DNA of 64,000 nucleotides from Fistulifera solaris (GCA_030295235.1 AP026146.1:496001-560000), one strand, 5' to 3'; numbered from the stretch's first letter, positions 11,460 through 23,104 are shown. Notes: generated by a model not told the origin, from the letters alone. Numbers and translations: made by a program.

Positions 11460-12759
11460 GCTTACTCTTTGGAAATAGCTCCCGCTCGTAAAATCGGTAA
11501 CAACAACAACCGATTTTTTTTGTGGCGATGATGATGGAGGTGCGAACCGATCAAATTTTACCGCCGACGAGGAACTTGGGGCTGTGGGCTGTCAGCCATA
11601 GCTGGTCTTTTCGTGGTCGGAGTGTGTCGATGTTCGAAGAGCCGGCATTCCCCAGCAAGAATCGGGAACGCATACTGCTTTTTACGTGCCGTCTACGGCA
11701 AGAATCGATTTCTTGTCGAAAAATGTACTGGGTGTTTGGCCAAGATTTACTGCAACTATCGATAGTCAACTCGACTCTACTTTTTGACACAGAGTCTGGG
11801 ATCCGACACAGAACAGACACTTTCGTTTTTGCACAAAGCCAACGTCTTGTTCTCTCAACGTTCCTCTCTCCTCCGCAAGGCGTTGAGTTCAGCATGCGTG
11901 CAAGATTTACTAGATAAGACCGCCTTTGCCATCTGTGATCCGTGTCGTGTACCGTGTGACTAAAAACGTGTTCCAAGGAGATTTTTTCCTTGTTTTCTGC
12001 TTTCCAGCTCTTGGATTCTGAATTCTAGATGACACGAAGCCTATTTCCAATTGGAATACATTGTTCCACACTCTCTTCTACAGTACATTTTAGGCCTCCT
12101 GTCGTTGCTCGCGTTTTGGAATCCTAGCTTCCGATCCCGAACAATGTTCTGAAACCTTAGCCTTGAACGACGAATTTATGTCGACACATTCGTGCGGTCA
12201 TAGTTTTTGTCAGGGAAGGACGTTTAAACTTCTGCCTCCCAGTACAAAATTCTACCTAGCGACCACGACGAGGCAGAATTTTAACGCCGTTTCTCCCGGC
12301 CGGCCTTTCGGTTGCGGCCTACAAGAGTGAACGGAGGATGGACGCATTGTACATAATAGAGTATACACAGCCAGGCGGTGTTTTGTTATCTACGAGGAAA
12401 AGCGAAACGTCTAACAACCAACAAAAATGTTACTCCGTATTTAGAATTTAGAGCCAAGTACTGTCTACTTTAACACATATATATTTTATTCCTAATTTTT
12501 TAATCGTCAGAATCTAATCTTGACATTCGACTGAATTTTCCACTTTTCATTCACATATATTTCAGTCATTATGCAACGCTAAAATGATTTTCCCCATTTA
12601 ACGCAACCAGTCACCCCAACGGACCTCAGTTTCCATGCTGTTTGCGTTTGCGGAGGAGGTTTGGGTTTGGGGGCAGACAACCAGCCAAATGCACGATACA
12701 TTTCGACTTTTCCATCGCAAACTCTATCTTTCCGCTAATCAAGCTATTAATATTCGAAT
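11460..12759. other. Divergent intergenic region, ODC / coiled-coil gene
   Basis: 1.3 kb with no supported gene. Frames at 11522-11917 and 11551-11976 overlap on opposite strands and look like chance. It should include the ODC and coiled-coil promoters. Confidence 0.5.
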
Positions 12760-15700
12760 ATGTCGTCTACCGAACAAGGGAAACGATGGTACGATGGTGC
12801 AATGCAGACGGTCACGAGAAGTCTTTCGCAGCGTTCCTTGACGGGCATGGACAGCCCTTCCGAAGGAACGCAGCGACCGCCCATACCGATGTCTGCGTCC
12901 TTTGGGTCCATTGATATTCCCTTTTAAATAGATCTTCTCACGGTAAAAAGGAGTCGTTAGCCGATACTGTCAAAACCTTGTCGGAAGAAAATCAGAGACT
13001 GACGGAAACAGCTGCGAAACTGGAAGATGAGTATCTGTCCCAAATCGACAATTCCACACAAAGTTTTCGCGAGCAAAAAAATTTACTGAATGAACAGCTC
13101 GATATCAAAGAGAAACAAATCGTAGAACTTCAAGAAAGATGCAATAGTATGGAAGCGTTATTGCGGGAGAGAGATGCTGGATTTCAGGAATTAAAAACAG
13201 AAGCTGAGTCGTACCGACGCACATTAATGGAACTTGAGCAGAAAAGTAGGCATCTTGACACTGGTCTCAGAGAAGAAAAGAAGGAAAGCGGCGGGAGTAA
13301 CGATCAGATTCAAGAAGAAAAGGAAGAGCTTCTTGCCTTGCGCGAGCAGTGCCATCATTATTCTGCGCAACTGACAGAACTGAACAGTCAACTGGCCGTA
13401 CTCCAGGCGGACGCTGAAAGCAAGGATCAGTCAAAAACGTTGAGGTTAGAGATTTGCGCGTCATGAACGAATCTCAACAAGAAGAGATCGATTCGCTTCG
13501 ACAGCATCTGGAGCAGCTGCAGAACAATCTTTCGTCGCAAAAGGAAAAATATGAAAATTCACTTAAATCACTGAAAGAAGATCTTGAAACTACTAAGGTC
13601 GAATCGTCCAAGCAAGTGACTGAGCTTTCGAAAGACGTTGAACGACTGGAGAAGGAAAATCAGGCGCTGAAAAAGCCGAAGTCGGCATTTGAAGAAGACG
13701 ACAATGAGGACTTGATGGCCAGAGTAGAAAGCTTAGAAAGAGAGAGACGTATGGTGGATGACGACTACCAGCGAAGAATTTCCAAACTGCAACACAGTCA
13801 CAAGCTAGCATTACAGGAGTTACAAGAAGAGCTCGATGCGAGAGAAAATGAATTGCGAAAGTTAAGGAGAGAACGTAGCACTGCCGAAGTGACGGAGGAC
13901 TCCCGCATCAGTGAGATGAAAGCGGAGATACAGAAATTAAAAATCGATTTGCTACAGGCATCACGTGTACGTGATGAAGAAGAAGAATTCTTATCGGACC
14001 GCAAATCCATGGAAAAGAGATTTCGGCGTTAAGAGTAAAACTGGAGGAGCGTGACGCGACAATCGCCTCTTTCACCAGCACTTCAAACACTCTGAATGAA
14101 CAAGTCGTGTCTCAGAAAAACGAGCTTTGCTCGCTTCGTTCAGTAAATTCTGCAGTAGAAGTAGCTAGACTAAAAAGAGAGCTTGAGGCTAAAGCAAAAG
14201 TCGAAGAAACACTGATGGGTCAGTTTCAACAATTGCGAAAACAAGCTCATTCAACGCATGAAGAGCTTGCCCATCTTCATACCATGCTTGAGCAAATCAC
14301 CGCCGAAAAGAATAGACTCGAACGGAGTTTGGACGAAGCTTGCGTCAGCCCCGATAAAGTTGCCGCGGAGCACACGCGTAGACAGTTGCAGGAGAGAGAT
14401 GATGCTATTGCAAACCTTGTTAAACAGTCAATCGCACTCGAAAAGACAATCCGTGAGTTGCAAGACGAACTGTCTTTTACGAAGAAACAACAGGCCTTGA
14501 TGCAGGAAAATGGACCGAGTTCGGTATCATCACAAGAAGTCAGTCAATTGAGGCGTGAGGCGGAAGTTTTTGCTGGCCAGGTCATCGAACTTGACGAAGA
14601 AATTGACTCCTTGAGGAAGTCTCTTGAAAGCAAAGATGGAGAAATTGCAGACCTAAAGAGAGTTATTCATAAGCTTGAGTCCAGTTCGGGTAGGCGAAGT
14701 GCTGCTTTGTCTTCGAGGGACGCCATGGACCTAAAGGCTGAATTGGACGAGTTAAAAGAAGCCAACGAAGTTCAACTAGAGGAGATTCGTCTTCTCCGTC
14801 GGAGAGCACGAGAATTGGAGGCTCAAGCTGACCAAGTTTCAAGAGCACAGCATGAAGCTTCGACAATTCGGTTCGAGGCCGAGCAACTCAAGGACTCTGT
14901 TGCGACTTTATCAAAAGAGAAAGACGATGTCTTAAACGAGCTGAACACCTTGAAGAAAAGGTATGAGCAGGATATTGCTACCATGAAAAGAGAACTCCAT
15001 GCAGCAAAGACTCAGCAGAGTAGGTCGATCGTAGAGCTTGAGGATGAATTAATGATAAGAGACAACGCTCTTGCTCAGCAAAAGACCGGAAATATTGACG
15101 AGATGGAGCTGCAAGGGCTGCACGATGAACTAAGTACACTTCGTCAAAATTTTGCAAGCCAGTCGGCTTCTCTGGAATCCGCAAACTCAACAATCAAGGA
15201 ACTCGAAAGTATGATTGCCAACAAAAGTTCTGTGGACACTGTGCGTTACGAAGAAGAGAAGGAGGAACTGCTTGCCGAGATAGAATCTCTCCATGAGCAG
15301 CTTGAAAGCGCTCAGCTCGAGCTCAAGAGAGTGGAAGAGCAAAGGTTCATCATTGATGACTTCAAAGCTAAGCTTGAGAGCGCAGACGAGGCCCGAGAAG
15401 CATCCGAAAAATCTATTGTTGACACCTATGAAAGGAAACTGTCTCTTTTGAAGCTCGACAAAGATCTTATTATTGACAAGTTGCGCAGCGAGCTAATGGT
15501 TGAAAAGGAAGGAAACACAGAGGAGTTGAATGAATTCGAGGATAGAATAAAGGAGTATGAGAATGAAATTAGCGAATTAAAAGAGGAACTCAAGACACAA
15601 GTTGAAGAGAGAGAATCAAGAATATTTTCATTAGAAAGTACTTTAGAGGCCCAGGAACAACTTTTGAAGAACATGCGCATCGAGATGGATCATCTCCAGT

Positions 15701-16320
15701 CCAGTATGGATATTACCGCAGAAACTCGAAGGAAACAAGCCGACGACATGCAGCAAGATCTGCTGGAAGTGACATCAAAAAATGCCAAACTGGAACGTGA
15801 GATAGATTCGTTGAAGGCGCAAAGTGAAGCCGATAGATTGAAGTATGAGAGTGAAGTCACGTCATTGCAAGACAAAATTGCTTCCTTGGAATCGGCATCT
15901 TTTGAAAGTCATCAAGATGATACGGATGCGAAAATGGAAGCTCGCCTTCAAGCTGTTAAGGAACGTCTCGAGAAACTGTCGTGGCGCAATACTTCTCTGA
16001 AAGAAGAAAACATGGAGCTTCGCGAAAAACTCCTAAAAGCAGAAGAGGTTGCGAACCAGTGCGCAGTACAGGATCAAGAAGAAATTTCAGCGCTGAAAGC
16101 CAGGATCGAAGAACAGACTTTGAGAATTCAAGAGCTCGAGACAATCAGCACCAAATCAAGGACACCTTCAAGACCAAGAGCAATCTTTTCACCTCCTCCA
16201 GCGCCTCCTCAATCAACTAACCGATCAGTAGAAAGACGACCGTCAAATCGATTAGGGGGGATTTTAAGTCTTGGTAAACGCTCTTCCTCTGTCCCACGAG
16301 GAACGACCGGCGAGATTTAG
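12760..16320 (+). CDS. Large coiled-coil protein, function unknown
   Basis: One gene in four frames, joined by three missing bases: T4 at 12922-12925 (read PFLNRSSHGKK), an A5 run near 13433, and an A4 run near 14014 (read MEKEISALRVKLEER). Corrected length about 1187 residues. The first 65 residues are Ser/Pro-rich. Almost everything from about 70 to 1120 is heptad-patterned, rich in Glu, Lys, Leu and Gln with no proline, so a long parallel coiled-coil rod is expected. The C-terminal about 60 residues are basic and proline-rich (FSPPPAPPQ) and could bind membrane, DNA or microtubules. No head domain, Zn finger or GRIP motif seen. A golgin, centrosomal or cytoskeletal tether are all possible; I do not recognise a family. 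Confidence 0.8.
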
Positions 16321-16391
16321 CATCAATACAGGTTTATGCGAACGCTTTATAAATCTTTGTAATGGTTTTGAATTTTTGAGGTCGTCAGGAG

Positions 16392-17679
16392 TTAGGGCGA
16401 ATCTTGCAACATCGTAACCATGCGTTTTTTCCCCTGGAAGTTAAATCTTAGAACCGCACATCTTGCTAGAGCATCAATACCAAGGATTCCTCCCACTCCC
16501 TGATTCTCCAGATTCTTTAGCAAGGGAATATCGCCAACATCCATGGACAAACGCTTGCTACCAGCTCCCAACAAAATTCCTGGATAGGAGCCGGGTTTGC
16601 CGATGTCAATCTTGCTGCTGATATTAATTCTATGGGAAAGTTGAATTGCTGTATTGTCAGATCCCATGGCGCCCATTCGTGTCGATAGTGCGTGGACAAA
16701 GTTCGAGTTTTTCGACAGCCCCAGATCAGCGATGCCCTTCCAAGACAAGAGCGAGGCCGATGCCCCGGTATCGAATATCATTTCTACAGGGCCTTTGCCT
16801 CCAAGGTAAACATGAACTGAGTAAATACCTAATCGGGGAATGAGTTTGATTTCACCCTCTGCCACAATTTGTAAATTGTCTAGAGTCGGCGTCGGCTTTT
16901 CGTGAAAGAACGTCACTTTTCCCTTCGAAAAGTCCATTTCCACACACCTCAAATCGACTCAAAAACGAAAGGCCTAGAATTCCATCGAGTTCTTTTGGTA
17001 ATGCTCCGATGTTTTGCACTGCCGCAGGAAGGGGACCGAACGACTGGTCTCCAACTTTGAATTTGTCCAATTGGGTGAGACCGGTCGATCCCGCTTGTCC
17101 ACCGGCTCCGGTCATGGTGACGGGTGTCGTGAAGGAAGGTAGATTGAATTTGGAGACAATCTCCGGTCGCAAGACCAATCCTGTGCATGCCGTATCGAGC
17201 AACAGGTTTAACTGGAAATCGCCCTGCTTCCCTTCCACCGTCAGTTGGATGGTGGCAAAGGGTTGGTTGCCGGCTTCCGCTATTATTCCTCCATCTACGA
17301 AGTTTTGTGCCGCAATTTTGATATTGTCATCCATGTAAGTAAAAAGGAGTGGAATTTGAATGGGATTACTACCGGATGACGACTCAGACGGGCGGGTGGT
17401 CGGTGTTGTGTCATCCGTTGTGGTTATTTGTGAAGCCCTCGCTTGGAAGAGACGTTGTACTAGTTGTTCCTTCTCAAAGACATCATCGGTAGATTGCTTC
17501 AGCTGAGAAAGTTCTGCTTTCAACTCGCGGACTGACATGGAACGAAGTTTTGTAATATCGTTTTCCTGTTCTATTGGAGACGAGAAAAGGAGAGTTTTCT
17601 CTCGGAACCTTCGCCGGCCAGAGCTGATTAATCCGAGCGTAAACGCTGGAAGAAAGAGAATCAAAAGCCATTTTCGCAT
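16392..17679 (-). CDS. Secreted protein with two retropepsin-like aspartic protease units
   Basis: About 429 residues. The N-terminus (MRKWLLILFLPAFTLGLIS) is a signal peptide. Residues about 40-105 are a short helical and Ser/Thr-rich linker. Unit 1 (about 145-255) has the active-site-like LLLDTACTGLVL and a closing LDGILGLSFL. Unit 2 (about 275-425) has MIFDTGASASLL and a closing VGGILGIDALA. Each unit resembles half of a clan-AA aspartic protease, with hydrophobic-Asp-Thr-x and Leu/Ile-Gly-hydrophobic motifs. Unit 1 has Ala where Gly is usual (DTA for DTG). Joining requires removal of one base near 16963. Either the two units pair as an internal dimer, or each pairs with another chain. Substrate unknown. 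Confidence 0.65.
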
Positions 17680-17822
17680 GGTCTTTCTTTCACTTCATAA
17701 ACACAGATAAAACTTATGGAGAAACAATCCAAAACAATTCGTACTTGAAACGTACAAAAGGAAAAATGCAAAGCTTCGGATGTCTGGACGGTGCGGAAAA
17801 TTGTGTACTTTCGCTACGTAGA

Positions 17823-18053
17823 TGGGCACCCGTAGGTTGTGCAAGTACACAGAAAATCTGGGAGTGTGGTGTATTTACGTCCCCCAAAAAGCTTGGGCTT
17901 GTGTGGTGTTTTTCATGTACCCAGAAAATCTGGTTCACGTGCGTGATATTACTAACGATAAACGGGTGTGACGTGTGATATACTTTGTAGAAAATCTGGG
18001 CGTGTGGCGGTGCCTTCACGTGCACGGAAATTCAGGCAGTGTGGGTGTGGTGT
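17823..18053. repeat. Degenerate minisatellite, about 35-bp unit
   Basis: Six or so diverged units on the plus strand share a GTGTGG block, a T-run or equivalent, CACGT or CATGT, and AGAAAATCTGGG. Clear cores start near 17849, 17920 and 17988. The best unit (about 17897-17931) is nearly the same as units of the array at 37.8-38.4 kb. It lies directly upstream of the protease start at 17679. Confidence 0.75.
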
Positions 18054-18867
18054 CTTATTCATTCGCGAAAATGACGAAAACACTTTGAAACAAAGCGGCA
18101 ACAACCAATTAGCGTATAGAAGGTAGATGGGTCTAGAGTACGACGAATTGCCGTCGAGGTGATGTAGTACGCGGTGACGACATTCGATAGCCGTGGCCGA
18201 ACGTTATCAATGATTTTATTCGGCAATGACAGCTCGAAATAATAGTTGTGTCGGGTTCGCGTGGATGGAAAAGGCATTTCAATTAGAGCGTCTGCAGAAC
18301 TACAAGCCCCTAAATTGATATATTTAAGTAGATCAGGTGGATGCAAAATTGAAACTTGGGAACAATCTGAAAGGGAGTTTAATCTCCTCAAAGGAAAGCC
18401 GAACCACCGAAAGGCTTGTTCCGCGGTTCCGGCTTTACAGTAGGCGGACGATTCCTCAACTGCGACGAACAAATCTGTATTTTCTTTTATCTGGTAACAA
18501 CCAGAAGAGCAAAATGCACGAATATTGTTTCGGCAAAACGACTACGGGTTTTTGTGCGCTTGCAGGGCAAGGAGAAAATTGAGAGAATACTTGTCCATCG
18601 GTACAGGGAAAGAGCAAGATTCAAGCGTGACCATCAACATCAAGCGGTAACAGGAGCTGGTACACTATATCAGCGGCCAATCAGAGTTCGCTTAGCGAAA
18701 GGTAAAGGTTCAAATTTACAGCGACCAATGAAAGTGATTGAGTTGAGAACACCACGGAGAAGATATCAATTTTCGACTGAAAAGTTGTCACAAAATTCAC
18801 AGTTGACCAGGAATGATCAGAGCACGAAGTAGGATCCATACCAGGTAGTATATTTCCAATTTTCACC
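18054..18867. other. Intergenic region upstream of family copy A
   Basis: Frames of 137 codons (minus) and 138 codons (plus) overlap here without motifs, and I do not support them as genes. The region probably holds the promoter for the gene at 18868. Confidence 0.4.
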
Positions 18868-19926
18868 ATGAGCTCCACCGATGCGATCGACGAATTGACT
18901 GCGTCATTGAAGAAACAAACTTTGGAAGATACCGTAGAGAAGTCGTCTCACCTACCGCCTCCCGGAAAACGATTCACAGAAGAACTTGACAAGACGGGCT
19001 TCACGATTTTCAGGCCTATATCTGACCTGGGCTTTTTCGAATGGAAGCCTGATCTCAAAGTTCATAGTCCGTTCAACAAGGTTTCGGTCGATGAACTTAA
19101 GCGGCAGCTCGACGTTAAGGGTGCACCCGCGCTTCTTGTGGAAACTCGATCCATCCGATTTCCGGTTGCACTCTCTTACCTTTCACCGCAAATCTATAAG
19201 AAGCAGTATCCTTTGTCGAACTACGAGATTGTGGGTGTCTACGTTGCCACGAAGATTCGAGGTCTCCAGTTAGATGAAATTGATTTTGTGTTTGGTGGCT
19301 CGACCTTATCGATGTTGGCAAATGAAAATGAAAATGGGAAAAAGTATCTTGTTACAAAGATCCCAGGTACTTCAGTAGGTCTTATTGCCAAGGATGATGA
19401 ATATGATTTAAATCTGGCCGACTCTGGCTTTCAGTTCGAGCGCGTTGTTACCGGAAAGCGGATTGATGCACGCGAAGAACCAACATTTACTGAACACCTG
19501 CAGTTGATGCAAGTTGGACCGTTTAAAGTTCTCTTTATTGCGGAGGCAGATGCCTTGAAAGATGGTGAGCCAGTCGAAGTAGCCTGCTCAAGTCCCTACT
19601 ATTGGGGCATCAAGAAGTGTTTGCAGTGCGTCAGCAGTGGTAGCCCAGTTTTGTGTCATGGAACCAAATATCGTGGATCTACAATTACTTCCATTACGAT
19701 GAAAGCTCTTTCTGCGATGTATGAAAGCAACTCGGTGCAGTTGCGGAAAGCACAGAAACACATTATCAATGCTCTTGTGGATTTGAAGGAGCAACTTGAA
19801 AACTCAACTCACTCGGGAGATTCTGAAATTTCGTTCTCGTATACGGGCAAAATCAATTTACGTGACCAACGGGGACCATCCAAGCTCTTGCCTTCCTTTG
19901 ATCTTGTCAAAGAACTGCTTGCGTAG
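18868..19926 (+). CDS. Unrecognised paralogous family, copy A
   Basis: Intact single-exon protein of 352 residues, soluble, with no signal peptide or membrane helix. I do not recognise the family. It shares strong blocks with copy B at 53919: LPPP near residue 30, DKTGFTIF and ISDLGF, DELKRQL or NEIKRQL, LSPQIY, the GGSTLSMLA block, YLVTKIPGTSVG, GFQFERLVTG or its variant, DALKDGEPVEV, and KCLQCVS. The most conserved stretch (about 145-200) looks like a globular mixed alpha/beta core. A helical segment precedes the C-terminus (about 275-315). A decayed third copy is at 55434. Expression and function cannot be judged from sequence; conservation of both full copies argues they are translated. 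Confidence 0.8.
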   Translation: MSSTDAIDELTASLKKQTLEDTVEKSSHLPPPGKRFTEELDKTGFTIFRPISDLGFFEWKPDLKVHSPFNKVSVDELKRQLDVKGAPALLVETRSIRFPVALSYLSPQIYKKQYPLSNYEIVGVYVATKIRGLQLDEIDFVFGGSTLSMLANENENGKKYLVTKIPGTSVGLIAKDDEYDLNLADSGFQFERVVTGKRIDAREEPTFTEHLQLMQVGPFKVLFIAEADALKDGEPVEVACSSPYYWGIKKCLQCVSSGSPVLCHGTKYRGSTITSITMKALSAMYESNSVQLRKAQKHIINALVDLKEQLENSTHSGDSEISFSYTGKINLRDQRGPSKLLPSFDLVKELLA

Positions 19927-20539
19927 ACGTGTGCTGAGCTGCTTTCTTCACCAGCAGAAGAGATCCTTACTCTCTAGGAAGACATCCGAGATAATCGAGT
20001 GAAAGAGATTCTCCATAAAAATATATACATTACTTCTTAAAGTACGTAATTTTGAACACTAATATATTCTTATTTTGAATTGAGTGAGTTTTATCGTTGC
20101 TAGGAAATTGAAGTTTTTTTCGGATCGTTGCACGTGAAAAATCTGTTTGAATTTAGATTCACGCGTTTCCTTCAAATTTACTATAGTCCAGAGTGTTGTC
20201 TGTTTTCGCCAAGACTGGATTTTCAGTCATGAACACTTTTGCAAATGAATATGTAATTCCAAAACTACGCGATAGCAAGTCTTTCTCAAGTGATTTTTCG
20301 CATATCAAGCAGCTGCCAAGAATTATTGTAATCCTGAATATACGATTCATTGCTTTATAACTAAATTTTCAAACAAACGTTTGAGCACTATAATACTAAA
20401 GTGTAGAAGAACTGTTGGTGTGACTGGACAGTCATGAGTCAACGAAAATCATTCGTCCATATTTGGCTCTGCCACAAGGATAAACATAATTTTAGACCTG
20501 GTAAGGTTTCGTTGCGCCTTTGTCTATAAACGATCTCCC
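19927..20539. other. Intergenic region
   Basis: 613 bp, AT-rich, no supported gene. It lies between copy A (ending 19926) and the membrane protein at 20540 and likely carries the 3' end of one and the promoter of the other. Confidence 0.5.
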
Positions 20540-21811
20540 ATGACTTCTTCAGAAAGAGCGGGAAACACGGGCGGCATACGACACCGCAAGGACGGAGCTT
20601 CGACGAAGCAAGCGCAAATGCTCCGTCAAATGAACGAGCATCGTCGCGTGGAAGCACAGCAACGTAAAATTGTCAATGACTGCCAAAATAGTGCACTCGT
20701 GGGTTTGGCCATCCGATATACTCAATTTCTACTGCTTCTGATGCTGGTGGGTATCGGCTTGATTCTTTACATTTCGCCTTCCTACTTTCTTCGCTTCTAC
20801 GACGCCCGAACGAAATTGCCTTTGCGAAACTTGATTCTCTTATTCCCCCGCGATATGAAAGTGAAAGCCAATACGCCCCGATTATTTCGTAATTATGCGT
20901 TAAAGACAGAAAGCAATACGGCGGTGGTGGATGCGTTGCAGCATGTTTCCAAAATCCGTGAGATAGCCACCGATAGCGGCATCTACCGTCAACCAGTGAA
21001 TCTGCATGCGTGGGAATTTGACGATTTCTTTTCGCAGCTACCCACATCCGAAAGTCAAGACAATGTCTGCGGCGCCGGTTTCGCTTCGGCTTATCGCAAT
21101 TTTGCGCACTTGGAACGAGCACAAACCGATATGATCTTGTTTTGTTTGTTAGCTTTGGGGACACATGACGGGATCTTACACTGGAATACAACCGTCGAAT
21201 ATAGTCTCACACGGGGTCTCAAAGGGTTAGCGGCACATTCAGAGGGTCGCGTTCATTCTTCCTTCCTTTTGTTGCCCATTCTGTCACAAGATCAGCTGGA
21301 CCGCCAACAGAAACGTCGACCGAATGATCCATCGGTGCCTCCGAGCACGCGACTTCCTGTTTTGACAATTTACTGGCTTAGTGAATTAGGAAATTCACTC
21401 GAGCGTATTCCTCAAGATGAGAATGCCTATCAAAATGCGCTAGGAACATTCCTATATCACATTATCCAAGCGGAGCAAAGGAATCGGGATCTTGGGTCCT
21501 CTTGGATGCGGCCTGTACAGCGCCTCTGCGAGAAGTCCAAGATGCACAGTTTCGCCGTGTGGCGACCGATTGTCCGGGAATCCAAAACTGCTGTTCTTAC
21601 TATGACACGTCGCTGCAGCCTTTCTCGATTCCTCGACATCGATCGGACGAAGAATCAATCTCGTCGTCGTAAAAAACTACGGACTCCAATTGTTTACAAG
21701 TCTTTCTTAAGTGTTTCTTGGTTTAACACATGGAAACCTGGTCGACGATTTGCTAGTATATTTCGGAGAAATTCAATAATAATTCCGTGTACTTTTTTGG
21801 TTTCCAGTTAG
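20540..21811 (+). CDS. Single-pass membrane protein, unknown function
   Basis: 423 residues as it stands. A basic, polar N-terminus of about 50 residues is followed by one strong membrane helix (about 53-78, TQFLLLLMLVGIGLILYI) and a large domain, so a type II topology is likely. No family recognised. After about residue 315 the frame becomes unusually basic. The frame one base earlier reads WVLLDAACTAPLREVQDA and ends EESISSS at a stop at 21670-21672, with codon use more like the rest of the gene. I therefore suspect one missing base near 21480 and a true length of about 377 residues. Both ends should be treated as possible. No intron seen. Confidence 0.6.
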   Translation: MTSSERAGNTGGIRHRKDGASTKQAQMLRQMNEHRRVEAQQRKIVNDCQNSALVGLAIRYTQFLLLLMLVGIGLILYISPSYFLRFYDARTKLPLRNLILLFPRDMKVKANTPRLFRNYALKTESNTAVVDALQHVSKIREIATDSGIYRQPVNLHAWEFDDFFSQLPTSESQDNVCGAGFASAYRNFAHLERAQTDMILFCLLALGTHDGILHWNTTVEYSLTRGLKGLAAHSEGRVHSSFLLLPILSQDQLDRQQKRRPNDPSVPPSTRLPVLTIYWLSELGNSLERIPQDENAYQNALGTFLYHIIQAEQRNRDLGSSWMRPVQRLCEKSKMHSFAVWRPIVRESKTAVLTMTRRCSLSRFLDIDRTKNQSRRRKKLRTPIVYKSFLSVSWFNTWKPGRRFASIFRRNSIIIPCTFLVSS

Positions 21812-22138
21812 CGGTTCGTCGCTAGAGACTATAGCTACTCCAGTTTTGCATGCAATCTGGCTTTAAAAGGAATTCTTCAAGCAGCTTAAGAAAGAATTGG
21901 TGTGTGTTAAAGCGGCGACATTATAGAAAAATATCCGTTTCACGACTTATCAGTCACGAAATTACCACAATATTTGCGGCCGATTGATGAGACCGCGATG
22001 ATCGATGATGACAGCTGTTTTCTGGCTCGGAAAAGCGAATTGATGTGTCATAAACATTTCATTCTAATTCATATGTTTCTCACACAAGAAATCTACATGC
22101 AACTGAATAGATAACGTAATATTAATTATCTTGTTACA
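21812..22138. other. Intergenic region
   Basis: 327 bp between two plus-strand genes; AT-rich, no supported gene or repeat seen. Confidence 0.5.
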
Positions 22139-23104
22139 ATGGTCTGCTGCAACAATTCACATTTTGTGATGGCGGCTGTTGTGATGTTATACGTATCTAC
22201 TGCCGATGCCTTCCTCGCTCTTTCGCCTTGGATCCAGACTCACAATCCAGCGAACGTGCTTATCAATAATGGACTTCACCTTTCGACTCCGTCCGATGAT
22301 GAAGCACTGGATACGAAACTGATGCAGATTGCGCAAAGTCTCAAATTAGAGATTTTTGATCTGGACGAAGGGCTCTTCGGATTCGATTCCCGGGACAATC
22401 GTTACGGATTGGAAGTCGTCAAGACGAAAGTATCCACTAATGGCGGCTTGGGACTTGTACTTACTGAAATGGCGGGGAATGTTGACGGCCGTGGGCTGGT
22501 CTTGATCAGTGAGGTCACTGGTAACGCTTCTAAAGCGTCGCCACCAATCCAAGTTGGTGATGTGTTGATTGGTGTCATCGCCCCTAGCACAAACTTTCGC
22601 GAGAGAACAACAGGTCTAAACTATGATCGCACGATCAAAGCAATAGGGCGAGCCAAGGAAGCTGCGAAGGATGAGATTTTGATGTTGGAGTTAAACCGAT
22701 TAGTGAAACGAGCTGAAATCGTGGTGGAGGTTGAAGACAGTGAAGGCAACATTCGAGAAATTTCAACGCTTGCTGGAGAGAATCTGAGGAGGCTCCTTTT
22801 ACGGAAAGGGATAAAACTATACGACACCAATACGAGACGTTTTGACATGCCTTTTGCGAAGGGTGACTGTGCCGGTGAGGGCTTGTGCGGAACTTGTTTA
22901 GTTGAGGTTCAGGAAGGAGAAGATCTACTTAGCCCCAAGGACACCCTTGAAGAATTGATTACAAAAGGGCGCCCCCTTAAATGGCGAGCTACGTGCCGAA
23001 CTATTGTTGGACCAGACAACAAACCGGGCCGTATACGATTGAGATCGAAACCTCAGACGCGATTCGCCGACGAGATCAACCCTGGGGTAAAGAGTGTCAA
23101 TTAG
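22139..23104 (+). CDS. Plastid-targeted PDZ-2Fe2S ferredoxin fusion
   Basis: Intact, 321 residues. Residues 1-24 are a signal peptide ending ADA|F, the diatom plastid entry motif, followed by a short transit peptide. Residues about 88-185 look like a PDZ domain: GLGLVLTEM, LVLISEVTGNA, then IQVGDVLIGV, the usual carboxylate loop and ligand-groove pattern. Residues 192-305 are a 2Fe-2S ferredoxin domain with C244, C250, C253 and C286. The CX5CX2C spacing is that of adrenodoxin-like proteins; plant photosynthetic ferredoxins have CX4CX2C. It should pass single electrons in the plastid while tethered by the PDZ unit to a partner tail or membrane complex; the partner is unknown. Converges with FANCM 37 bp away. 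Confidence 0.8.
   Translation: MVCCNNSHFVMAAVVMLYVSTADAFLALSPWIQTHNPANVLINNGLHLSTPSDDEALDTKLMQIAQSLKLEIFDLDEGLFGFDSRDNRYGLEVVKTKVSTNGGLGLVLTEMAGNVDGRGLVLISEVTGNASKASPPIQVGDVLIGVIAPSTNFRERTTGLNYDRTIKAIGRAKEAAKDEILMLELNRLVKRAEIVVEVEDSEGNIREISTLAGENLRRLLLRKGIKLYDTNTRRFDMPFAKGDCAGEGLCGTCLVEVQEGEDLLSPKDTLEELITKGRPLKWRATCRTIVGPDNKPGRIRLRSKPQTRFADEINPGVKSVN

Noticed and set aside
12429-12438. TTACTCCGTA word, also at 52297 and reversed at 33532
   Set aside because: Three occurrences of a 10-base word are suggestive but too few to call a family without a genome search.
18059-18472. Minus-strand frame of 137 codons
   Set aside because: No motif, overlaps other open frames on the plus strand, and sits in a low-information intergenic region.
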